The notes beneath the pieces were generated by a model. That model was not told where the DNA came from and searched no databases. It saw nothing but the letters and a program-made list of their open reading frames with translations. Shown here one piece after another: positions 1-8,720 of a stretch of 64,000 nt of DNA. Source of the DNA: DLKC01 sp002478885. GTDB taxonomy: Bacteria; Bacteroidota; Bacteroidia; Chitinophagales; Chitinophagaceae. The translations under genes were made by a program, and so were the position numbers. The stretch is from positions 1,612,001-1,676,000 of the forward strand of contig JAXLUI010000002.1 of the NCBI GenBank assembly GCA_046329585.1, in the 5' to 3' direction. Each line of letters begins with the position of its first letter. Within the stretch, counting starts at the first letter, position 1.

Positions 1-1170
1 CTCAATATGCTGAGAACATATGTTGGCGACGAAGCTTTTTTCAGATCACTAAATAAATACCTTAACGATAACAAATTTAAAAACGCCGAAGCACATCAGC
101 TAAGGCTTGCGTTTGAATCGGTAACAGGACAAGATCTGAACTGGTTCTGGAACCAATGGTATTTCAGCAGTGGCCATCCGCTATTGAAGATCGACTATAA
201 TTATAATGATGCCCAGGGCAAAGCAAGGGTAATCGTTAAACAAACCCAGAAAACCGATAAGATTTACAAATTGCCCATCGCCATAGATGTTTACAGCGGC
301 GCTACAGCCCTGCGATACAATGTTTGGATCAATAACAGGACCGACACTTTTACTTTCGCCTATACTTCCCGACCCGACCTTATTAATGTCGATGCCCAAA
401 AGATCCTTCTCTGTGAAAAAACAGACAACAAGTCTGCCGACAACTATAAAGCACAAATAAAATATGCGCCACTGTATCTGGACCGCAGGGAAGCATTGGA
501 ATATTTCGCTAAAGAAGGAATGCCGGAACTCCTGCTCGGGCTAAAAGACAAATATGCAGGCCTGCGAAAATTTACACTCGACAAATTAGCTGAAGACTCT
601 GCCTGGCTTGCCAGCGACAGCAACCTCGACGCGATTGAACAACTTGCCAAAACAGATCCTGACAGAAAAGTGCGCGCCAAAGCGCTCCAGGTGCTTGGCT
701 ACACCGGCCTCGATAAATACAAAACGCTTTTTGCAAACAACGTGTACGATTCTTCCTATAGCATATCTGCCGCCGCCCTGAAAGGCTTGTACAATCTCGA
801 TTCAACCGCCGCATATACAGCAACCAATAAAGTAAAAAAAGATACGAGAGGAGACCTTAGTATAGTTGTGGGTTCCATTCTAATGGACAAAGGCGGAGAT
901 GAAGATTTTGGCCTTATCCTGGAAGCCTACGACAGGCTGCCTTTTAGTGAAGACAAATTAAAAAATACGGTTACTTTTTGCAACTATCTTGCTACCCTTA
1001 ACGATATGCAGCAAATAAAAGAAGGAATCGACAAAGTGATTGATCTCAGAAATTCCATACCTGACAACTACAGGAGTTTCATCGACCCAATGTTCAAAAG
1101 CTCTCTCAATAAAATTGCCACAGCAAAGGGAGGTGAGATCAGCGACTATATCAATGAACGCTTCAAATAA
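1..1170 (+). CDS. M1-family aminopeptidase, C-terminal part (cut by window edge)
   Basis: The reading frame is open from the first base, so the gene begins upstream and only the last 389 or so codons are present. The visible start (about residues 1-60) resembles the end of the M1 (gluzincin) catalytic region, with a WFWNQWYFSSGHP stretch typical of the segment before the beta-sandwich domain. After it come a beta-rich domain (about 60-130) and a long helical HEAT-like region (about 150-387). The HExxH zinc motif would lie outside the window. A strong terminator follows at about 1186. The family assignment is good; the substrate cannot be read from this part. Confidence 0.8.
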   Translation, partial: LNMLRTYVGDEAFFRSLNKYLNDNKFKNAEAHQLRLAFESVTGQDLNWFWNQWYFSSGHPLLKIDYNYNDAQGKARVIVKQTQKTDKIYKLPIAIDVYSGATALRYNVWINNRTDTFTFAYTSRPDLINVDAQKILLCEKTDNKSADNYKAQIKYAPLYLDRREALEYFAKEGMPELLLGLKDKYAGLRKFTLDKLAEDSAWLASDSNLDAIEQLAKTDPDRKVRAKALQVLGYTGLDKYKTLFANNVYDSSYSISAAALKGLYNLDSTAAYTATNKVKKDTRGDLSIVVGSILMDKGGDEDFGLILEAYDRLPFSEDKLKNTVTFCNYLATLNDMQQIKEGIDKVIDLRNSIPDNYRSFIDPMFKSSLNKIATAKGGEISDYINERFK

Positions 1171-1185
1171 TACCAAAGAGCTCCA

Positions 1186-1220
1186 CAAAAAAACACCTTC
1201 TTCACTGAAGGTGTTTTTTT
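1186..1220 (+). terminator. Rho-independent terminator after the M1 peptidase
   Basis: The perfect 9-bp stem AACACCTTC / GAAGGTGTT (1192-1200 and 1207-1215) has a 6-nt loop. It is flanked by an A tract on the left and a T tract on the right, so it could serve both strands. It lies 16 bp past the peptidase stop codon. Confidence 0.85.
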
Positions 1221-1229
1221 GTTTTATTT

Positions 1230-1281
1230 GCCCGGCGCCGGTGCCGCTATTTGGCTTTGCTTGCGTCGCACTCTTGTACTG
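1230..1281 (+). repeat. Dispersed intergenic repeat, single arm (orientation A)
   Basis: This arm has the core TTGCGTCGCACTCTTGTACT at 1261-1280 and a CCCGGC outer end about 30 bp to the left. It lies between convergent genes, just after the peptidase terminator. It belongs to the repeat family present throughout the window. Confidence 0.85.
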
Positions 1282-1346
1282 CATCGCATTTGGAAACAAG
1301 AACAGTCAACGTTGCAATACAGTTGGCGGCGGTACAATTGCAGCAA

Positions 1347-2195
1347 CTAACCCCTGTACGCAACCACCTGTTGTTTTGATACTCCCAGGCCATCAACACC
1401 TAATTCAATAACATCACCGGCTTTCAGGTACACTTGCGGATTCATTCCCAACCCAACTCCTGCAGGTGTGCCGGTTGAAATAATATCGCCAGGCAACAAT
1501 GTCATAAAATGGCTGACATAAGAAACCAGGTGGGGTATTTTGAAAATTAAATTCGATGTATTGCCGTCCTGCATTTTTTGTCCGTTCACGGTAAGCCATA
1601 AACGAAGATTGTCTACGTCCGTAACTTCATCCTTTGTAACGAGCCAGGGACCTAAAGGGGCAAACGTATCGCAGCCTTTGCCTTTATCCCATGTTCCATT
1701 ACGTTCCAGTTGAAAAGCACGTTCACTAACATCGTTATGCAGGCAATAACCCGCAACGTAATCCATTGCATCTTCTTCTTCCACATAACTTGCTTTTTTC
1801 CCGATCACAACAGCTAACTCAACTTCCCAATCGGTCTTTACCGAATGTTTCGGAATAACAACATCATCAAAAGGGCCACAGATCGCAGTCGTCGACTTCA
1901 TGAAAATAACCGGTTCCGGAGGCGTTGCTGCGCCCGTTTCTTTCGCATGGTCAGCATAGTTCAAACCGATACACACAATTTTAGATGGCCGCACAAAAGG
2001 GCAGCCAAGCCGCGTGCCTTCAGCAATTAAGGGAAGCTCATTGTTGGCGGTAATCTCTGCAACACGTTCCAATCCGCCAGATGCAAAAAATTCTTCATCA
2101 TAGTCTTTGACGATTGCAGAAACATCATAACACTGCCCCTCAACATAAATGCCCGGTTTTTCTTTTCCGGCCGCTCCAAAACGAATAAGTTTCAT
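1347..2195 (-). CDS. Fumarylacetoacetate hydrolase (FAH) family protein
   Basis: A 282-residue protein of the usual length for single-domain FAH-family hydrolases and lyases. The family core is clear: GLNYADHAKE near residue 78, a metal-binding WEVELAVVIG segment near 123, and a C-terminal GDIISTGTPAGVG. These enzymes cleave or hydrate acylpyruvate-like substrates using a divalent metal. An SDR dehydrogenase lies 22 bp upstream on the same strand. That pairing recalls the non-phosphorylating L-fuconate route, in which an SDR makes 2,4-diketo-3-deoxy-L-fuconate and an FAH enzyme cleaves it to pyruvate and lactate. Ureidoglycolate lyase is the other common annotation of such sequences. The family is certain; the substrate is inferred. 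Confidence 0.85.
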   Translation of the reverse strand: MKLIRFGAAGKEKPGIYVEGQCYDVSAIVKDYDEEFFASGGLERVAEITANNELPLIAEGTRLGCPFVRPSKIVCIGLNYADHAKETGAATPPEPVIFMKSTTAICGPFDDVVIPKHSVKTDWEVELAVVIGKKASYVEEEDAMDYVAGYCLHNDVSERAFQLERNGTWDKGKGCDTFAPLGPWLVTKDEVTDVDNLRLWLTVNGQKMQDGNTSNLIFKIPHLVSYVSHFMTLLPGDIISTGTPAGVGLGMNPQVYLKAGDVIELGVDGLGVSKQQVVAYRG

Positions 2196-2217
2196 AAAAA
2201 GTAATTGTATTAATTTA

Positions 2218-2982
2218 TCAGGTATTCAACTTTACAAAACCGCCATCTATGCAGTAATCGCTGCCGGTAACAAAAGAAGATTCCTCACTGCACAGGTACA
2301 ATATCAGGTAACCTATTTCGGCAGGAGTGGCCATTCTTCCAATGGGTTGCGTCTTTGATAACTTCTCATACATCTCCGCTTCCTTACCTGGATAATTTTT
2401 AGCCAGGAAATTATCTACAAACGGCGTATGCACCCTTCCCGGAGAAATGCAGTTACAGCGGATACCATCATTAATATAATCTTTCGCAACACTCATGGTC
2501 ATTGCATAAACAGCTCCTTTACTCATCGAATAGGCGAACCTGTCTGCCAGCCCAACGATCGCAGCAACGGAAGACATGTTCAGAATAACGCCGCCATGCT
2601 GCTGCTTCATCAATGGAATTGCTGCAAACAAGCTATTATACACACCTTTGATATTCACACTCACAATACGGTCGAAATCCTGAGCACTGGTGGTATCGGC
2701 CTTTCCAATATGCGATATGCCCGCACTGTTCACCAGAATATCAATCCTGCCAACCTGGTTATATATCTCCACAACCTGCGATTGGTTGGTTACATCGCAG
2801 GTATAAGGGAAAGCCTGCCCTCCGTTTTCGATTATCTCTGCAGCGGCATGGTTTGCATTTTCTTCACTTATATCAACCACATGTACAGCCGCGCCCTGTT
2901 TACCAAAAAGCAAAGCAACCGCACGGCCAATGCCACTGCCGGCGCCTGTAATAACCGCATTTTTACCCGATAGATTAAACAT
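2218..2982 (-). CDS. SDR-family NAD(P)-dependent oxidoreductase
   Basis: A classical 254-residue short-chain dehydrogenase/reductase. It has the Rossmann motif TGAGSGIG (about 12-19), a cofactor-specificity aspartate in VHVVDIS (which favours NAD), an NSAG motif, a catalytic serine in NMSSV, YSMSK (Tyr-x-x-x-Lys) and the SPGRVHTPF segment. It lies upstream of, and is probably co-transcribed with, the FAH-family gene. If that enzyme acts on diketo-deoxyfuconate, this would be the 2-keto-3-deoxy-L-fuconate 4-dehydrogenase, although many other hydroxy substrates are possible. Confidence 0.88.
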   Translation of the reverse strand: MFNLSGKNAVITGAGSGIGRAVALLFGKQGAAVHVVDISEENANHAAAEIIENGGQAFPYTCDVTNQSQVVEIYNQVGRIDILVNSAGISHIGKADTTSAQDFDRIVSVNIKGVYNSLFAAIPLMKQQHGGVILNMSSVAAIVGLADRFAYSMSKGAVYAMTMSVAKDYINDGIRCNCISPGRVHTPFVDNFLAKNYPGKEAEMYEKLSKTQPIGRMATPAEIGYLILYLCSEESSFVTGSDYCIDGGFVKLNT

Positions 2983-3027
2983 GATAGTTGTTATGTTGCT
3001 GAATAGTAGTCAATATTGTATATAGCG

Positions 3028-3450
3028 TTATCTTAACCTGTCAACACTTTTTACCAGTTTCTCATCCTTATAAATTCCGCGCACTGCAAGCAACAGAAAA
3101 ACAGGTACTGCAACAGCAACAGGAGAAGTAAGATCGTAGGTACCTTCAACGAATTTCTCTGTTGCAGAAACAAATAGGAAAATATTTACAAGCGACAACC
3201 CGAGAACGATCAGCGCAATTTTCATTTGCATTTTCCGATCCTTATAAAGAAAGATCAGTACAAGAGCTGCAATGGCAACTGCTACCGTGAGAATCAGCAA
3301 AAAAAGATTACCTGGAGAGGAGGCGGTCAACGATTCAAATTGTTTTTGGTTATTTACCAGTTTATTTCCGCTGAAGAAAGAAAGCTTCATCGTAAGAAAG
3401 GCGCAGGCCGAAGCAAGCAGCAGCCATATGGTTTGAATTCTCTGTAACAT
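3028..3450 (-). CDS. DUF4293 family membrane protein
   Basis: A 140-residue protein with four predicted transmembrane segments (about 7-24, 49-68, 75-93 and 108-122), beginning MLQRIQTIWLLLA as Bacteroidota DUF4293 proteins do. The function is unknown. The C-terminus ends in a basic cytoplasmic tail (KLVKSVDRLR). It follows the SDR gene in the same direction with a 45-bp gap and may have its own promoter in the large divergent gap before ffh. Confidence 0.75.
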   Translation of the reverse strand: MLQRIQTIWLLLASACAFLTMKLSFFSGNKLVNNQKQFESLTASSPGNLFLLILTVAVAIAALVLIFLYKDRKMQMKIALIVLGLSLVNIFLFVSATEKFVEGTYDLTSPVAVAVPVFLLLAVRGIYKDEKLVKSVDRLR

Positions 3451-3580
3451 AGCTGGTTTTGATGATTTGAAAATATTACCGGTAAAAATATAAAACCATT
3501 TGCGAATGGAAAATTATTATAAATCCTTACCCTTCATGCACTAAAACGTTTGTGTAATTACAGAGAAATACATTTTTGTA

Positions 3581-3777
3581 CCGGGCTTTCACCCCCTGCT
3601 CATCGTTCCTTGCGTCGCACCATTGTGCTGCAAAGCTTTAGGCGGCGAGCCGTTGGATTCGGAGCAGCGGCCGGTCAATTTTTTAAAAAGCCAGAAGGGC
3701 CCTGCAAACCGCTCATAGCTGTTCCGCGGCACAAGAGTGCGACGCAACCGGCGATGCCACATGGCCTACAGCCGGGC
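3581..3777. repeat. Dispersed repeat, paired inverted arms (MITE-like)
   Basis: The left arm carries TTGCGTCGCAC at 3610-3620 and the right arm carries the inverted core GTGCGACGCAA at about 3737-3747. CCGGGC motifs lie at both outer ends (3581 and 3771). The two arms enclose about 115 bp with no reading frame. The element fills the middle of the 405-bp divergent gap between the DUF4293 gene and ffh; the rest of that gap holds only the ffh promoter region. Confidence 0.8.
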
Positions 3778-3815
3778 ACCTAAAACTCCGCTTATTCCCT
3801 AATGCCGAATCAGCT

Positions 3816-3823
3816 TATATTTG
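3816..3823 (+). promoter_or_regulatory. Candidate -7 element of the ffh promoter
   Basis: TATATTTG matches the Bacteroidota -7 consensus TAnnTTTG and lies 33 bp before the ffh start codon. No convincing TTTG is present 19 bp upstream (only TATT), so this is a partial match. Confidence 0.45.
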
Positions 3824-3855
3824 CAGCCCTGAAAAGGAAAAAATAATCATCGGCT

Positions 3856-5175
3856 ATGTTTAATAATCTTACGGAACGCCTCGAATCTGCGTTTAAGAAC
3901 CTGAAGGGCGAAGCCCGCATCAACGACCTGAATATTGCCAATACGGTAAAAGATATACGCCGCGCTTTGATCGATGCCGACGTGAACTATAAAATTGCCA
4001 AAGAGTTTACCGATAAGATCAAGGATAAAGCAATCGGCAGTAAGGTAATCAATGCCATCAGCCCGGGCCAGCTGATGGTGAAGATCGTAAAAGACGAGCT
4101 CGTTGAACTGATGGGTGGCGAAGAAGCCAGGTTCAACATCTCCGGCAACCCAACTGTAATATTAATTGCAGGTTTACAGGGTAGCGGTAAAACCACCTTC
4201 AGCGGCAAACTGGCGAATTACCTGAAAAACCAGAAAGGTAAGTCACCGCTGCTCGTTGCTGCAGATATTTACCGCCCGGCGGCCATTGACCAGTTGATGG
4301 TGCTTGGCGAGCAGATTGATGTGCCGGTATATTCAGAACGGGAAAACAAAAACGCCGTTGAAATTGCGCAAAACGCGATCAAAGAGGCCAAAAGCAAAAA
4401 CAAGAATGTTGTAATAATAGATACGGCGGGCCGCCTTGCGGTTGATGAGGCGATGATGAACGAAGTTGCAGGCATTAAGGCTGCGGTCAATCCCCAGGAA
4501 ATATTATTCGTTGTAGATAGTATGACCGGCCAGGATGCCGTAAACACAGCTAAAACCTTTAATGAGCGCCTCGATTTTACCGGTGTGGTACTCACCAAAC
4601 TGGATGGCGATACAAGAGGTGGTGCCGCGCTTTCTATCAAGTATACGGTAGAGAAACCAATTAAGTTCGTGAGCAGTGGGGAGAAACTGGACACACTTGA
4701 TGTATTCTATCCCGAACGTATGGCACAGCGTATCCTTGGCATGGGCGATATTACCACCCTTGTTGAAAAAGCGCAGCAGCAGTTTGATGAAGAACAGGCT
4801 AAAAAGCTCGAAAAGAAAATCCGCAAGAACCAGTTCGATTTCCAGGATTTCTACGACCAGTTACAGCAGATAAAAAAGATGGGCAACCTAAAAGACCTGA
4901 TGGGAATGATCCCGGGAATGGGTAAAGCCGTGAAAGATATTGATATCAGCGACGATTCTTTCAAAGGCATTGAAGCCATTATCAGCTCCATGACGCCTTT
5001 TGAAAGAGCCAATCCCGATGTAATTAACCTTGGCCGTAAGGCGAGAATTTCAAAAGGTTCGGGCCGTGGCGTGGAGGAAGTAAACGCTTTCATGAAACAG
5101 TTTGAACAAATGAAGCAAATGATGAAGATGATGAACAAAATGCCCATGGGCAGAATGCCTGGCATGAGAAGATAA
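3856..5175 (+). CDS. ffh: Signal recognition particle protein Ffh (SRP54)
   Basis: A 439-residue SRP GTPase. The N domain is at about 1-85. The G domain (about 95-290) has the P-loop GLQGSGKTT, DTAGR, and TKLDGDTRGGAALS with its guanine-specifying TKLD. A methionine-rich M domain follows (about 320-439), with LMGMIPGMGK and a very Met-rich tail (QMKQMMKMMNKMPMGRMPGMRR without its last residues). It binds 4.5S RNA and signal sequences and delivers ribosomes to FtsY at the membrane. It appears monocistronic, with a repeat element upstream and a terminator downstream. Confidence 0.98.
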   Translation: MFNNLTERLESAFKNLKGEARINDLNIANTVKDIRRALIDADVNYKIAKEFTDKIKDKAIGSKVINAISPGQLMVKIVKDELVELMGGEEARFNISGNPTVILIAGLQGSGKTTFSGKLANYLKNQKGKSPLLVAADIYRPAAIDQLMVLGEQIDVPVYSERENKNAVEIAQNAIKEAKSKNKNVVIIDTAGRLAVDEAMMNEVAGIKAAVNPQEILFVVDSMTGQDAVNTAKTFNERLDFTGVVLTKLDGDTRGGAALSIKYTVEKPIKFVSSGEKLDTLDVFYPERMAQRILGMGDITTLVEKAQQQFDEEQAKKLEKKIRKNQFDFQDFYDQLQQIKKMGNLKDLMGMIPGMGKAVKDIDISDDSFKGIEAIISSMTPFERANPDVINLGRKARISKGSGRGVEEVNAFMKQFEQMKQMMKMMNKMPMGRMPGMRR

Positions 5176-5231
5176 AAACAGGTTCGCTTTCAGCATCCGC
5201 TGTATAACCGGTTACATGTTTTGACGATATT

Positions 5232-5265
5232 TAAGAGGAAACAAAAAGCATCGTTTCCTCTTTTT
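5232..5265 (+). terminator. Rho-independent terminator after ffh
   Basis: The stem AAGAGGAAAC / GTTTCCTCTT has a loop of about 10 nt and is followed by a T run. It lies about 57 bp past the ffh stop codon. Confidence 0.85.
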
Positions 5266-5353
5266 TATTGTCCCCAAATAAATCACAACACTGCATTATT
5301 CATTTTTATTTGTTCAGGAGTCTACCGATATTCGCACATGAACACATGTTTGT

Positions 5354-6541
5354 ATGCAGCTATCCTTCGATAATACGGAAACCGCCTTTGCCTATAAAAC
5401 CGATAAAGAATTGAAAAGTGGCCGATGGCTGCTTAAGACAATGCATTACCCTTTATTCGTGGCAGTGGGAACGAGAATAACACCATTCATTATGAAAACG
5501 GGGCTACCCGTTCATGGCATTATCCGCAAAACTATTTTCAAACAATTTGTAGGAGGCGAAACGCTGGAAGAGACCAAAAAAGTCTGCCAATTGCTCGGCG
5601 ATTACAATGTGCAGGTAATTCTTGATTATGGTGTTGAAGGTAAAGAAGGCGAAGAAAATTTTGATCATGCGGCAGATGAATTCATCAAAGTGATCAACTA
5701 CGCTGCAACACAGGAAAAAATTCCTTTTATAAGCATAAAAGTTACTGGCCTGGCACGGTTTGGTTTACTGGAAACTATGAACAGTGCCCCAAGATTGCGC
5801 AGCGGCATTCATGATCATGAAGAAGAAACGGAAGAACAGGACCGTGTTTACGACCGCATGTACCGCATTTGCGAAGTGGCGGCTGAAAAAGGTATCGGCG
5901 TGTTGATCGATGCTGAAGAAAGCTGGATACAGGATCCGATTGACCGGCTTGTGATCGATATGATGCGCATCTTCAATAAAGAAAAGCCGGTTGTTTATAA
6001 TACCATTCAGCTTTACCGCCACGACCGTTTGCATTTCCTGCAAATGAGCCACCGCATTGCCAAACAGAAAGGTTTTAAAATGGCAGTAAAACTCGTGCGG
6101 GGCGCTTACATGGAAAAAGAAAGAGCAAGAGCTGCAGAATATGGCTACCCTTCTCCTATTCAGCCAGATAAAGAAAGCACCGACAGAGATTATAATGCAG
6201 CGGTGAAATATTGCATAGACAATGTAAACGAAATGGCTGTGATCGTTGCATCGCACAACGAAGAAAGCAATCTCTATACTACAAGGCTGCTCGACGAAAA
6301 AGGGCTTGCCCACGATCACCCCCATGTACATTTTTCCCAATTATATGGCATGAGCGACAACATTACTTTCAATCTGGCCAAGGCCGGTTACAGTGTGAGC
6401 AAATACCTGCCATTTGGCCCGATACGCGAAGTAATTCCTTACCTCATGCGCCGTGCCCAGGAAAATACCAGCGTAAGCGGGCAAACAGGCCGAGAACTGA
6501 TACTTGTGAACAAGGAATTGCAAAGAAGAAAGGCAAGTTGA
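5354..6541 (+). CDS. Proline dehydrogenase
   Basis: A 395-residue monofunctional proline dehydrogenase of the Bacteroidota type, with a PutA-like TIM-barrel and FAD. Typical segments are ISIKVTGLARFGLLE (about 120-135), GVLIDAEESWIQ (about 195), VVYNTIQLYRHDR, MAVKLVRGAYMEKERA (about 243-258), VIVASHNEES and LPFGPIREVIPYLMRRAQEN near the C-terminus. It oxidises L-proline to pyrroline-5-carboxylate and passes electrons to quinone. The P5C dehydrogenase partner is not in the window. Confidence 0.93.
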   Translation: MQLSFDNTETAFAYKTDKELKSGRWLLKTMHYPLFVAVGTRITPFIMKTGLPVHGIIRKTIFKQFVGGETLEETKKVCQLLGDYNVQVILDYGVEGKEGEENFDHAADEFIKVINYAATQEKIPFISIKVTGLARFGLLETMNSAPRLRSGIHDHEEETEEQDRVYDRMYRICEVAAEKGIGVLIDAEESWIQDPIDRLVIDMMRIFNKEKPVVYNTIQLYRHDRLHFLQMSHRIAKQKGFKMAVKLVRGAYMEKERARAAEYGYPSPIQPDKESTDRDYNAAVKYCIDNVNEMAVIVASHNEESNLYTTRLLDEKGLAHDHPHVHFSQLYGMSDNITFNLAKAGYSVSKYLPFGPIREVIPYLMRRAQENTSVSGQTGRELILVNKELQRRKAS

Positions 6542-6574
6542 TTATTACCAATATTTTACGACTGTATTTTTTGT

Positions 6575-6678
6575 CCGGGCTTTTGATACTTGTGGCATCG
6601 CCTCTTGCATGTTGACCCATATTTGGTTGTTAAAGTGTGCGACGCAAGAGGTGCTTAATTGTAATTCTGCAGCCCGGT
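6575..6678. repeat. Dispersed repeat, short paired copy
   Basis: A degenerate left arm (TGGCATCGCCTCTTGCAT, core eroded) and an intact inverted right arm (GTGTGCGACGCAAGAGG) lie about 30 bp apart, with CCGGGC at 6575 and GCCCGG at 6672 as outer ends. This is the most compact pair in the window. Confidence 0.7.
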
Positions 6679-6742
6679 TCCAAAAAATAAACCTACGATG
6701 CAACGATTCAACCCAAATGGCTGTCAACAAACAAAAAGCCTG

Positions 6743-7141
6743 ATGAAAAAGTCGATTTTGCTTGCCTTATGTAGCTTGATTGTTTTTGCCTGTAAAAAAG
6801 ATGCCCCTGCATATTCCAATGCCGGGCTTATTGGCAAATGGGAACTTACAGAGTTTTATTCCAGTACCGGCGGTGGAGGCTCCTGGCAATCCGCCACCGA
6901 TGCAACGAGGCATACCGTTGAATTTATGAGCGATGGAACATTTATAAGCGACGGCTTTCTTTATTACGGTGCAACTGCTTACACGCAAACAGACAGCGCT
7001 GTTATCGAATTTTTGCACGCGCAGAACAACACAGCGGTTTTAGACTACGTCTTCGAACTTGAAAACAATAATTCCCAGCTCACGATCTCACCATTATGTA
7101 TAGAAGGCTGTTCTTACCGTTATAAGGCCATCAGTAATTAA
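6743..7141 (+). CDS. Small lipoprotein, lipocalin-like, unknown function
   Basis: The start was set at the ATG beginning MKKSILLALCS, because that gives a clean signal peptide with the lipobox IVFAC (Cys about residue 17). The frame extends 15 codons further upstream. The mature part is about 115 residues and beta-rich. It begins AGLIGKWELTEF, the pattern of small lipocalin-like Bacteroidota lipoproteins, and has two cysteines close together (CIEGC) that may form a disulfide. A related but frameshifted gene lies at 62082. It precedes thyA with a gap of 76 bp. Confidence 0.7.
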   Translation: MKKSILLALCSLIVFACKKDAPAYSNAGLIGKWELTEFYSSTGGGGSWQSATDATRHTVEFMSDGTFISDGFLYYGATAYTQTDSAVIEFLHAQNNTAVLDYVFELENNNSQLTISPLCIEGCSYRYKAISN

Positions 7142-7217
7142 GTTTTTCAAATCCACACATTGCCCACATCAATGAATTTAAGAAAAATGGTGCGGCATAC
7201 TTTGCTACCTTGCAGTC

Positions 7218-8012
7218 ATGCAACAGTATCAAAAACTTCTTCAATATATTCTCGATAACGGCTCAGTAAAAGCAGACAGAACAGGCACCGGCACCACCAG
7301 CTATTTCGGGTACCAGATGCGTTTTAATTTACAGGAAGGCTTCCCGCTGGTCACCACCAAGAAGGTACATATGAAGAGCATTATTTACGAGTTGCTCTGG
7401 TTTTTGAAAGGCGAAACCAATATTAAATACCTCACCGATCACAACGTAAGCATCTGGAACGAGTGGGCCGATGAAAACGGCGAACTGGGGCCGGTATATG
7501 GTAAACAGTGGCGCAGTTGGGAAGGCAAAGATGGCCAGGTGATCGACCAGTTGAGCGATGCCATTAAACAGATAAAAAACAATCCTGACAGCCGCCGCAT
7601 TATCGTCAGCGCATGGAACGTGGCAGAGCTACCAAAGATGGCCTTAATGCCTTGCCATACTATCTTCCAGTTTTATGTTGCCGATGGAAAACTAAGTTGC
7701 CAGCTTTACCAACGCAGTGCTGACGTATTCCTGGGCGTGCCCTTTAACATAGCCTCTTATGCGTTGCTGACGCTGATGATCGCGCAGGTGTGTAATCTCG
7801 AGCCTGGCGACTTCGTGCATACATTTGGCGATGTTCATATCTACAGCAACCATATGGAACAGGTTAAACTGCAATTGAGCAGAGCGCCCTACCCATTGCC
7901 CACCATGAAATTAAATACTGCGGTAAAAAACATCTTCGATTTTCAGTATGAAGATTTCACCCTTGAAAATTATCAAAGCTATCCTGCAATAAAAGCGCCG
8001 GTTGCTGTGTAA
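7218..8012 (+). CDS. thyA: Thymidylate synthase
   Basis: A 264-residue ThyA, the standard length for the short bacterial form. It converts dUMP to dTMP using methylene-tetrahydrofolate. Signature elements are DRTGTGTTSYFG near 20, LLWFLKGETNI, the catalytic cysteine in LMPCHTIFQFYV (about 146), QLYQRSADVFLGVPFNIASYA and HIYSNH near 210. The dihydrofolate it produces is recycled by folA 26 bp downstream, so the two are very likely one operon. Confidence 0.98.
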   Translation: MQQYQKLLQYILDNGSVKADRTGTGTTSYFGYQMRFNLQEGFPLVTTKKVHMKSIIYELLWFLKGETNIKYLTDHNVSIWNEWADENGELGPVYGKQWRSWEGKDGQVIDQLSDAIKQIKNNPDSRRIIVSAWNVAELPKMALMPCHTIFQFYVADGKLSCQLYQRSADVFLGVPFNIASYALLTLMIAQVCNLEPGDFVHTFGDVHIYSNHMEQVKLQLSRAPYPLPTMKLNTAVKNIFDFQYEDFTLENYQSYPAIKAPVAV

Positions 8013-8038
8013 ATTTCCCGGCACAACAAACAGTTTTT

Positions 8039-8536
8039 ATGATACTAACCATCGTCGTCGCAGCTTCTACCAACTACGCCATCGGCAGGAATAATGATTT
8101 GCTCTGGCACTTGCCCAACGACCTCAAATGGCTAAAAAACGTTACCTGGGCAATGCCAATCGTAATGGGCAGAAAAACTTTTGAATCGTTTGGCTCAAAA
8201 CCATTAAACGGGAGATTGAACATTGTAGTTACCAGGCAGGAAAATTTCACCGCCGAAGGCATTGTGGCGGTGCATAGTTTTGACGATGCCGTTTTTCTTG
8301 CGCAGGAACACGATTACAAAGAATTGATGATCCTCGGGGGCAGCGAAATTTACAGGTCGACCATTTCAAAAGCTAACAAAATCATTCTTACCCGCGTGCA
8401 TGCCGTGTTTGAAAACGCTGATGCCTTTTTTCCCGCTATCAATGACAATGAATGGAAGCTCGTTTCCAACCAGGACTGTTTTAAGGATGAAAAACACGCA
8501 TACGATTATAGTTTCCAGGTGTGGGAAAGAAAATAA
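8039..8536 (+). CDS. folA: Dihydrofolate reductase
   Basis: A 165-residue DHFR with the usual core: VAASTNYAIGRNNDLLWHLPNDLKWF-like start (here DLKWLK), acidic catalytic residue in the LPND segment, VMGRKTFESFG, and LGGSEIYRSTI near 110. It regenerates tetrahydrofolate after ThyA. It follows thyA by 26 bp. Confidence 0.97.
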   Translation: MILTIVVAASTNYAIGRNNDLLWHLPNDLKWLKNVTWAMPIVMGRKTFESFGSKPLNGRLNIVVTRQENFTAEGIVAVHSFDDAVFLAQEHDYKELMILGGSEIYRSTISKANKIILTRVHAVFENADAFFPAINDNEWKLVSNQDCFKDEKHAYDYSFQVWERK

Positions 8537-8564
8537 AACATTTGTTACTCAGCTATGCAATAAA

Positions 8565-8600
8565 CATTCAACATCGTTGTGTCGCACAGTTCAGGGCCTT
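8565..8600 (+). repeat. Dispersed repeat, single arm (orientation A, variant core)
   Basis: CATCGTTGTGTCGCACAGTTC at about 8573-8592, shown here as two parts: CATCGTTG and TGTCGCACAG. The core is intermediate between the two core types (GTGTCGC). It lies in the 184-bp gap between folA and the TPR-AAA gene. Confidence 0.65.
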
Positions 8601-8720
8601 GTCCGCTGTGCTGCTGCCGTGCAGTTTTATTAGCCGGCCCTGGTTATAACTTATACTTACAGCTGTTACTTATCACTTGTTCCCTTTATTGCTTACTTTG
8701 CTGCCGAATTTTTAAATCAC

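Noticed and set aside
3550..3783. 77-residue open frame across the repeat pair before ffh
   Set aside because: It is formed by the repeat arms themselves (CCGGGC and TTGCGTCGCAC ends) and has no start signal or family match.
5765..6340. 191-residue open frame antisense to proline dehydrogenase
   Set aside because: It lies wholly within the well-supported proline dehydrogenase gene on the other strand and is not conserved in character.
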